In this document: positions 1 to 5,028 of the stretch, piece after piece | How the letters are laid out: each line of letters begins with the position of its first letter | How positions within the stretch are numbered: position 1 is the first letter of the stretch | Source: Candidatus Stahliibacteriota bacterium | Lineage (GTDB): Bacteria; Hydrothermota; Tepidihabitantia; B3-TA06 | Length of the DNA stretch: 5,028 bases | NCBI GenBank assembly: GCA_030592225.1 | Contig: JAUVJT010000161.1 | Span: forward strand, 1-5,028 | Direction: 5' to 3' | Notes under the pieces: generated by a model | The model's input: only the letters and a program-made list of their open reading frames with translations | Database searches by the model: none | What the model was told of the DNA's origin: nothing | Translations under genes and position numbers: made by a program

Positions 1-119
1 CCCGGAAACTGTATCTCTACCTCAAAGAGCTAGAATTCAGGTTTAATAACAGACAAGCTCCTGACTTATTTGGACTTATCAGTTCGCAGCTTGTCAAATC
101 ACTCCGGTTTCATGGATAA
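1..119 (+). CDS. IS1595-family (ISXO2-like) transposase, C-terminal end only
   Basis: In the frame starting at base 3, an open reading frame enters from the left edge and stops at TAA 117-119. Its 38 visible residues include YLYLKELEFRFNNR followed by DLFGLIS. This matches the usual C-terminal end of ISXO2-like DDE transposases of the IS1595 family, in which a YL-x-E-F-x-FR(Y/F)N-x-R segment is followed by a D-(I/L)-F-G segment; this is family knowledge recalled from memory, not a search. The protein would cut and join the ends of its insertion sequence. The DDE catalytic residues, the N-terminal zinc-binding part and the left end of the element lie outside the window, so I cannot tell whether the gene is intact. 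The other two forward frames close within 45 bases. The right terminal repeat of the element should lie shortly after 119; a stretch ending TTGGCTCC at about 147-154 is a candidate, but unproven. Confidence 0.7.
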   Translation, partial: RKLYLYLKELEFRFNNRQAPDLFGLISSQLVKSLRFHG

Positions 120-159
120 TCACCAAAGAAAATTATGAAACGAAAATTGGCTCCTTTAG

Positions 160-191
160 ATGTAGGGGCGACGCATGCGTCGCCCCTACAT
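160..191. repeat. 32-bp perfect palindrome
   Basis: The left arm ATGTAGGGGCGACGCA (160-175) is followed immediately by its exact reverse complement (176-191), with no spacer. The core is GC-rich within an AT-rich gap. Similar palindromes beginning GTAGGGGCGA are, from general knowledge, dispersed in many copies in unrelated bacterial genomes, which fits a miniature repeat (REP/MITE-like) rather than a local operator. As RNA it would need a few unpaired bases at the tip, and no T-run follows, so it is not a canonical intrinsic terminator. A TATAAT follows at 193-198 but has no matching -35 box. Confidence 0.85.
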
Positions 192-236
192 GTATAATGG
201 TAATCAATACCCCAAGAAGCACACTGAGCTTCGCGC

Positions 237-262
237 GTGTGGCACAGACTCTCCAGTCTGTG
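237..262 (+). repeat. Hairpin repeat, copy A of an inverted pair
   Basis: A GTGTGG lead (237-242) is followed by an 8-bp perfect stem, CACAGACT (243-250) paired with AGTCTGTG (255-262), around the loop CTCC. Copy B at 301-326 on the other strand has the same architecture: the same lead, an 8-bp stem and a CTCT loop. The motif resembles dispersed short hairpin repeats of environmental bacterial genomes. No T-run follows the stem, so an intrinsic terminator is unlikely. Confidence 0.75.
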
Positions 263-300
263 TTTGATAATTGAGCCACTTCGTGTGCTCCGCAAGCGTG

Positions 301-326
301 AACAGGTTAGAGAACCTGTTCCACAC
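301..326 (-). repeat. Hairpin repeat, copy B of an inverted pair
   Basis: Read on the minus strand this is GTGTGG, then AACAGGTT, the loop CTCT and AACCTGTT. Compared with copy A (237-262), it differs at three stem pairs, and in each case both partners change so that pairing is kept (C-G to A-T, A-T to G-C, C-G to T-A). The only unpaired difference is one loop base. The GTGTGG leads of the two copies are complementary across the 38-base spacer, so the whole 237-326 block could also fold as a larger foldback structure. Confidence 0.75.
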
Positions 327-403
327 ACTTAGTGAGGACGGCACTTCGCCCCGTGAAGGGGGAGATAATTAAGGAAAGGGACACATTTGAAATCAAGAAC
401 CCT

Positions 404-407
404 GGAG
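404..407 (+). promoter_or_regulatory. Ribosome-binding site of the acetyltransferase gene
   Basis: GGAG lies seven bases before the ATG at 415. It supports this start, and translation from it begins with the expected N-terminal segment of the family (YFVHPTAVV). No convincing promoter with both boxes was found in the repeat-filled stretch upstream. Confidence 0.7.
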
Positions 408-414
408 ATTTAAG

Positions 415-995
415 ATGAACGAAAAACCCTACTTCGTCCACCCCACCGCGGTTGTGGATGAACCCGTAGAAATCGGCGATGACACCAAGATTTGGCACTT
501 TTCGCATATCATGAAGGGCGCCAAGATTGGCGCAAAATGCAGCCTGGGACAGAACGTGTTCGTAGGCTCGCGGGTAGAGATTGGAGAAAACTGCAAGATT
601 CAAAACAACGTAAGCATTTACGACCTGGTGACCCTTGAGGACAACGTGTTCTGCGGCCCAAGCTGCGTATTTACTAACGATATGAACCCGCGCGCCGGCT
701 GGCCCAAGGGCGGGGTATGGATTCCTACGTTGGTGAAGGAAGGCGCTTCGATAGGGGCAAATGCGACCATCGTGTGCGGTTTGACTTTAGGAAAACACTG
801 CTTTATCGGCGCAGGCGCGTTGATTCACAAGGACGTTCCCGACTACGCGTTGATGGTCGGGGTTCCCGCACGTCAGATAGGCTGGATGTGCGAATGCGGC
901 GAGCGTTTGAATTTCGATGATGCCGGTGCTGCGACGTGCAGCGCACGCTGTAAGGGAACTTATAAATTAGAGGATAACCAGGTAAGGAGGATTTC

Positions 996-999
<4 letters not shown>
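415..999 (+). CDS. wbpD: Nucleotide-sugar N-acetyltransferase, WbpD/WlbB-like, left-handed beta-helix
   Basis: This is a 194-residue hexapeptide-repeat acetyltransferase. It probably transfers acetyl from acetyl-CoA to the 3-amino group of a nucleotide sugar (UDP-2-acetamido-3-amino-uronate in the WbpD/WlbB pathway), acting in the cytoplasm as a trimer, as known for the family. Seen in the sequence: the family signature IWHFSHI (residues 26-32), GQNVFVG (45-51), KIQNNVSIYD (61-70), FCGPS (79-83), FTNDMNPR (86-93), with N88 in the conserved position seen in WlbB-type enzymes, TLVKEGASIGANATIVCG (105-122), IGAGALIHKDVPDYALMVGVPA (131-152) and GWM (156-158). The hexapeptide coil runs from about 10 to 150. 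The tail carries C159, C161, C175 and C179, a possible small zinc-binding knuckle; such cysteine tails are common in this family. The stop overlaps the next gene's start by four bases (ATGA), making a coupled pair with the aminotransferase. Sugar identity is inferred; 3-amino-3,6-dideoxyhexose enzymes (FdtC/QdtC type) are the alternative. Confidence 0.85.
984..990 (+). promoter_or_regulatory. Strong ribosome-binding site inside the upstream gene
   Basis: AAGGAGG lies five bases before the ATG at 996, inside the last codons of the acetyltransferase. Together with the ATGA overlap it fixes the start of the aminotransferase and suggests efficient, coupled translation. Confidence 0.85.
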
Positions 1000-2093
<1,094 letters not shown>

Positions 2094-2142
2094 AAGCTTG
2101 TCCAAAAATGGATAACAATCCGCAGATTTAGGAGATACTATC

Positions 2143-2163
2143 AACCACAAAGAACACAAAGAA
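2143..2163. repeat. Short A-rich repeat fragment (AACCACAAAGAACACAAAG type)
   Basis: AACCACAAAGAACACAAAG is followed by AAT in the gap after the aminotransferase. Strings of this kind recur in intergenic gaps of many environmental bacterial genomes and share the AACCACA start with the larger repeat at 3130-3215. Only one arm is present here, so it cannot form the hairpin. The rest of 2094-2306 holds a weak 5-bp hairpin (TAGCT 2166-2170 with AGCTA 2174-2178), two CATTTTG direct repeats (2205-2211 and 2219-2225), and no supported gene. Confidence 0.4.
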
Positions 2164-2253
2164 TATAGCTATCAGCTAACGGCTTTCGACGGACGCAGCC
2201 CGCTCATTTTGCAATTTGCATTTTGACCGAAGGACGACGCTTGCGGAGTAAGT

Positions 2254-2282
2254 TTGAAATGAATGAACTGTATCTCTATGCT
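2254..2282 (+). promoter_or_regulatory. Possible sigma-70-type promoter of the agmatinase gene
   Basis: TTGAAA (2254-2259) and TATGCT (2277-2282) are separated by 17 bases, matching the -35/-10 consensus at five and four of six positions. Transcription would start near 2289, giving a short leader that still holds the GAGG at 2297-2300. It fits a separate transcript for the agmatinase after a 213-base gap, but chance matches of this quality are common and the host's consensus is unknown. Confidence 0.3.
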
Positions 2283-2296
2283 CTCTGTAGTTCCTA

Positions 2297-2300
2297 GAGG
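2297..2300 (+). promoter_or_regulatory. Ribosome-binding site of the agmatinase gene
   Basis: GAGG (AGAGG with the preceding base) lies six bases before the ATG at 2307 and supports that start. Confidence 0.65.
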
Positions 2301-2306
2301 TTAACC

Positions 2307-3131
2307 ATGGCCTTCTGGTTTGCAAAATCCACCTCGTCAAACGCCCAAATAGTGCTGCTGGGCGTGCCTCTGGACGCCACCGTGACCTTCATGCCCGGCA
2401 CCAGGTTCGGCCCTGATCGTATTCGTGCATGTTGCGAAACTGTTGAGGCTTACAGCCCTTACTTCCAAAAAGATTTAACGGATATTTCAATATACGATAC
2501 CGGCAACATTGAGCTTGAAGGCGTCTACGACATGGAATCCAAGCTCGAAAGCATCAAAAAAGTCACCCGCGGCTGGATAGAGGACGGTGCCAGGCCTTTG
2601 CTTATCGGCGGCGAGCATACCCTGACCTACGGAGCGGTCCGGGCGGCGCGTGAAATTCATCCCGACCTTGCCGTTCTCCAGCTTGATGCACACGCCGACA
2701 TGCGGGACATGGGCGAGACCGGCTCACGCTACTCCCACGATACGGTGATGCGCAGAGTGTCCGAGGTCATCAAGCCTAACTCGTTGGTTCAAGTAGGGAT
2801 ACGCTCTTTTGCTAAAGAAGAGGGTGAAGTGCCCGGGGTTCAGAGATTCCGCATCACCGAGATTGATTCCATTGGCAAACAGCTTGAGGGACGCCCTGTC
2901 TGGCTGACGTTTGATCTTGACGTACTCGATCCATCCATCATGCCTGCGGTGGGAACGCCTGAGCCGAACGGGGCGAGTTATCAGCAGGTGATTGATTTAT
3001 TGTTAGCTCTTAAGGGATTCAACTTCGTGGGCGCCGACCTGGTGGAGTTCAACCCTCTGGCCGCCGACTTTATTGCCCCGTGCGTTACCGCGGCCAACCT
3101 GGTGCGGGAAATTTGCTGTCTTTTGGTTTAA
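2307..3131 (+). CDS. speB: Agmatinase-family ureohydrolase (probable SpeB)
   Basis: This 274-residue enzyme of the arginase/agmatinase superfamily probably hydrolyses agmatine to putrescine and urea in the cytoplasm, for polyamine synthesis. The binuclear manganese site is complete: GGEHT with H104, DAHAD with D127, H129 and D131, and FDLDVLDPS with D203 and D205. YSHDT gives H144 at the position of the usual active-site histidine (the family commonly has SHGT or SHA), GTPEPNG (216-222) is the usual substrate-loop motif, and E247 in DLVEFNP is the conserved catalytic-region glutamate. The N-terminal LGVPLDATVTFMPGTRFGPDRIR is typical of agmatinases, and the protein is somewhat shorter than the ~300-residue enteric enzymes, mainly at the N-terminus. 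The TAA stop at 3129-3131 overlaps the start of the downstream repeat. No arginine decarboxylase is next to it. Another guanidino-substrate hydrolase (such as guanidinobutyrase) is possible; arginase is less likely given the agmatinase-like N-terminus. Confidence 0.87.
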   Translation: MAFWFAKSTSSNAQIVLLGVPLDATVTFMPGTRFGPDRIRACCETVEAYSPYFQKDLTDISIYDTGNIELEGVYDMESKLESIKKVTRGWIEDGARPLLIGGEHTLTYGAVRAAREIHPDLAVLQLDAHADMRDMGETGSRYSHDTVMRRVSEVIKPNSLVQVGIRSFAKEEGEVPGVQRFRITEIDSIGKQLEGRPVWLTFDLDVLDPSIMPAVGTPEPNGASYQQVIDLLLALKGFNFVGADLVEFNPLAADFIAPCVTAANLVREICCLLV

Positions 3132-3215
3132 CCACAGAAAGAATGAACCACAGATTTCACAGATTACACGGATTCGAGAATAAAAATCTGTGAAAATCTG
3201 TGTCATCTGTGGTTT
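3130..3215. repeat. Imperfect hairpin repeat (AACCACAGAT type) between convergent genes, possible two-way terminator
   Basis: AACCACAGAT (3146-3155) pairs exactly with ATCTGTGGTT (3205-3214). CACAGATT (3158-3165) pairs with AATCTGTG (3195-3202), and CACGGATT (3167-3174) pairs with AATCTGTG (3185-3192) with one G-T pair. The stem therefore has about 26 pairs in three blocks, interrupted by small internal loops and capped by a ten-base tip (3175-3184). A further partial arm, AACCACAG, lies at 3130-3137. Each arm is itself built from a roughly ten-base unit (CACAGATT plus two bases), so the element is both inverted and tandem. It fills the gap between the agmatinase and acpS stop codons. It could stop transcription from both sides, but lacks the GC-rich stem and T-run of a classical intrinsic terminator. 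Confidence 0.75.
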
Positions 3216-3585
3216 AGAGTTCCTCGATAACCGCCATTGCAGTAGCCACGTCTTTGAGATGTGAAATGGAAAGGTGCACCTTCATATCACCCATGAACCT
3301 TGCCGCCTTGCCCGTGACCTTAACCGTTGGTCGGGAGCGTTCGTTGTCAATGATTTCTATGTCCACTGGCCTAACCCCACGGGCAAACCCGGTTCCCAAT
3401 GCCTTGCCCACCGCCTCCTTGGCCGCCCAGCGCGCTGCCAGCCGCTCGGCAGGGTCGGCACGTTTTAGGCTAAACTCCTGCTCCCGCTCGGTATAAACGC
3501 CTGCAAGAAACTTCTTGCCCAGCCGCTGGTACGCCTTGCGGATGCGCGCCACCTCGATGATGTCTATGCCTATCCCGAATATCAT
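3214..3585 (-). CDS. acpS: Holo-[acyl-carrier-protein] synthase
   Basis: This 123-residue AcpS-type phosphopantetheinyl transferase has the normal length for the family (about 120-126). It transfers 4'-phosphopantetheine from coenzyme A to the serine of acyl carrier protein, activating it for fatty acid synthesis in the cytoplasm. Visible motifs: GIGIDIIEVARI (4-15), with the metal-binding D8; FLAGVYTEREQEF (26-38); AARWAAKEAVGKALGTG (50-66), with metal-binding E57 and the conserved K61; and HLSISHLKD (104-112), with H109 in the usual SISH motif. The start is fixed by the conserved N-terminus. Its ATG overlaps the TGA of the upstream methyltransferase in the arrangement ATGA (3582-3585). The bases before the ATG on the minus strand (TTATTTTCAATCAG) contain no Shine-Dalgarno match, so translation probably depends on ribosomes finishing the methyltransferase. 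The TAA stop (3214-3216) is partly formed by the neighbouring repeat. Base composition is GC-rich, unlike the methyltransferase. Confidence 0.93.
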   Translation of the reverse strand: MIFGIGIDIIEVARIRKAYQRLGKKFLAGVYTEREQEFSLKRADPAERLAARWAAKEAVGKALGTGFARGVRPVDIEIIDNERSRPTVKVTGKAARFMGDMKVHLSISHLKDVATAMAVIEEL

Positions 3586-5028
3586 CTGATTGAAAATAAG
3601 TTACCTACGGATTCTTTCTTAGACAAACACCAAGGTAGTTCTGAGTCCTCCCCCCAAAGATAAAAGATCAACGTCCTTAGATTGATTCGAGCAAGTAACT
3701 TCTTAGTAATAGGCCGCTTTGAATCCATAAATGTTGTACTTTTGATAAATTGCTGACAAACATGGTGATTTAACGCGGAAGCGACCATCAAAGCTTGTCC
3801 CTCTGATTCAAAGGGGAGCAGGTAACAGGTATCGTCGCACATTACAGGCTTGCCGTCTATTGGCCCAATATCAACAAAACGCGGCTCTTTATACAGTCCT
3901 GAGACAATTACTTTGTAGGAAGCAAAAGAGTAATCGCCTACCCCGAACATTGAGAATGGAGACCTACCTCTATAAATAGACGACTTCCGCGCTTGAAACA
4001 AATCTCTATGCTCCGTCAAATACATCCAAAGGCGAGGGGCTACCGCTTTAAGGTGCCTGGTATCATCTCCTGTCTTCTTTTGAGTTATAATCACGGCTCT
4101 TTTGGGAGAAGTGGAATTGGTATGTAAATCTGAACTTTTAATCAACGGATAAAGATATTCACTTTCCACATTAACTATTTCTCCCAATTTGTTTTGCCAA
4201 CCTTTCTCTGCTAGAATAAGCTCCATGACTGAGGCAGCGTCGTGTTTAACACCTTGTCGCCATTCGAGAGGACTCTTGCCTTCTATAAAACTTACCTCTT
4301 TGTATTTCGGAACATCGGAGATAAGATGTTTACCTACAAATCCAATCCTAGAAGAAAGGGACTCAAAGGAAAGCGAATCGAAGACATCCGCTTCGTACCC
4401 TTGGTTACCTCTATCCAGCTTGACAGTAAACAAACAAGCATCCACGGCTGCACCGAACCAACGCTTTGCGTCTATACTACGGATACTCGCAGCAGAAATC
4501 TTAAGCCCTCTTTCTTTTGCGTAGCACAATACATTGCGGGCTACGGATGTCTTGCACAGCAAAGCCACGGTAACATCCTCGGCTCGCAGTTCTGTAATCA
4601 GTTTAAGCCAAATAGACTCTGCAATATCAAAATTTGAATGACCGGTAATAGCCTCTATACCTCGCAATCCTTTAAGGTTCGATTTCCGAGGCAAATTCTT
4701 GCTGTTTAAAACCCCTAAGGTAGAGTTAGTAACCCAGGGTGGGTTGCCAATAACAAGAAAAGGGCCTTTATTCCCCCAAATGAGATCCTTGCCTAAATCT
4801 AAGCCAAAGATGTCCCTTGCGATTATCTCAACTCTCGTGCCCTCTCGCAAAGGAATACGGCGAGCCTTTTCCACATATTTATCTTGAAGTTCAATTCCTA
4901 TAACTTCTTGGGGAGGATTTTCTAACTCAAGAATCCCTCTAATGAAGTTCCCTGCTCCACAGGTAGGTTCAAGCACCCTTTCCCATCGATCCCCAACAGG
5001 TCCAAGAGTGGAAAGTATCTTCCTGACC
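3582..5028 (-). CDS. N6-adenine DNA methyltransferase (NPPW type), 5' end beyond the window
   Basis: The frame is open to the right edge, so the gene is cut there. The GTG at 4974-4976 is an internal valine, not a start: upstream codons continue as VRKILSTLGPVGDRWERV into LEPTCGAGNF, the SAM-binding motif I. At least 481 residues are visible. Counting from that valine as 1, motif I is at 2-11, an acidic loop IGIELQ lies at 26-31 (E29 likely binds the SAM ribose), D55 (ARDIFG) is a motif III candidate, and the catalytic motif IV NPPW is at 78-81, followed by VTNSTLGVLNSKNLP. The order motif I, motif IV, then a long C-terminal region is that of gamma-type adenine methyltransferases. The C-terminal part (about 290-435, with FSMFGVGDYSFASYKV, DDTCYLLPF and DSKRPITKKLLAR) is probably target recognition. 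It methylates adenine in a specific DNA site, in a restriction-modification or orphan role; no nuclease is in view. It is markedly AT-richer than its neighbours, suggesting transfer. Confidence 0.85.
   Translation of the reverse strand, partial: VRKILSTLGPVGDRWERVLEPTCGAGNFIRGILELENPPQEVIGIELQDKYVEKARRIPLREGTRVEIIARDIFGLDLGKDLIWGNKGPFLVIGNPPWVTNSTLGVLNSKNLPRKSNLKGLRGIEAITGHSNFDIAESIWLKLITELRAEDVTVALLCKTSVARNVLCYAKERGLKISAASIRSIDAKRWFGAAVDACLFTVKLDRGNQGYEADVFDSLSFESLSSRIGFVGKHLISDVPKYKEVSFIEGKSPLEWRQGVKHDAASVMELILAEKGWQNKLGEIVNVESEYLYPLIKSSDLHTNSTSPKRAVIITQKKTGDDTRHLKAVAPRLWMYLTEHRDLFQARKSSIYRGRSPFSMFGVGDYSFASYKVIVSGLYKEPRFVDIGPIDGKPVMCDDTCYLLPFESEGQALMVASALNHHVCQQFIKSTTFMDSKRPITKKLLARINLRTLIFYLWGEDSELPWCLSKKESVGNLFSIR

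Noticed and set aside
7..19. Thirteen bases AACTGTATCTCTA repeated at 2266-2278
   Set aside because: A 13-base match is expected by chance with fair probability in a 5-kb window, the first copy is inside the transposase coding region, and the flanks do not match.
193..198. TATAAT as a -10 box for the sugar operon
   Set aside because: At 16-18 bases upstream there is only the GC-rich palindrome and no TTGACA-like box, and the site is over 200 bases from the gene.
288..298. CTCCGCAAGCG present inverted at 2238-2248
   Set aside because: An 11-base match is expected several times by chance on both strands in 5 kb, and no extended similarity surrounds it.
160..326. CRISPR array
   Set aside because: The repeats are palindromes of different sequence and orientation, without regularly spaced direct copies or spacers, and there are no cas genes.
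110..328. Minus-strand open frame of 72 codons across the repeat region
   Set aside because: It is made of the palindrome and hairpin repeats, is rich in Cys/Ser/Arg with no family resemblance, and overlaps the transposase end.
2094..2130. Intrinsic terminator after the aminotransferase
   Set aside because: No GC-rich stem followed by a T-run is present; the bases after the stop codon are unstructured to the eye.
4242..4637. Plus-strand open frame of 131 codons inside the methyltransferase
   Set aside because: It is antisense to a gene with clear motif order, has no ribosome-binding site or recognisable domain, and is best explained as a shadow frame.

Overview
The window looks like a chromosomal segment from an uncultured or poorly studied bacterium. 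It holds housekeeping-type genes with bacterial Shine-Dalgarno sites (AAGGAGG, GGAG, GAGG), moderately GC-rich coding sequence, and gaps filled with short inverted repeats of the kind scattered through many environmental and candidate-phylum genomes. I cannot name the lineage from the sequence.

Layout: bases 1-119 are the 3' end of an IS1595-type (ISXO2-like) transposase that enters from the left edge. Bases 120-414 carry no gene but are dense in repeats: a 32-bp perfect palindrome at 160-191, then two hairpins at 237-262 and 301-326 that are inverted copies of one element and differ in their stems only by paired, compensatory changes. Bases 415-2093 are a two-gene, 4-bp-overlapping operon for a UDP/dTDP-amino-sugar: a hexapeptide-repeat N-acetyltransferase (WbpD/WlbB-like) and a PLP aminotransferase (WbpE/WlbC-like). 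Together they would aminate and then acetylate C3 of a nucleotide sugar for surface polysaccharide; the dehydrogenases that make the keto-sugar are not here. Bases 2094-2306 are an AT-richer spacer with repeat fragments and a possible sigma-70-type promoter. Bases 2307-3131 encode an agmatinase-family ureohydrolase (SpeB).

The speB gene converges on a minus-strand pair. Between the two stop codons (3129-3131 and 3214-3216) lies almost nothing but a long imperfect hairpin of the AACCACAGAT family, and the repeat supplies parts of both stop codons. On the minus strand, a DNA adenine methyltransferase (running off the right edge, stop at 3582) overlaps acpS (holo-ACP synthase, 3214-3585) by the four bases ATGA. 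acpS has no recognisable ribosome-binding site of its own, so it is probably translated by coupling to the methyltransferase, whose base composition is visibly more AT-rich than its neighbours'.

No clearly new multi-gene system is visible. The points most worth a second look are the covarying inverted hairpin pair, the repeat that forms the end of two convergent genes, and the dependence of an essential lipid-synthesis gene on a probably acquired methyltransferase.
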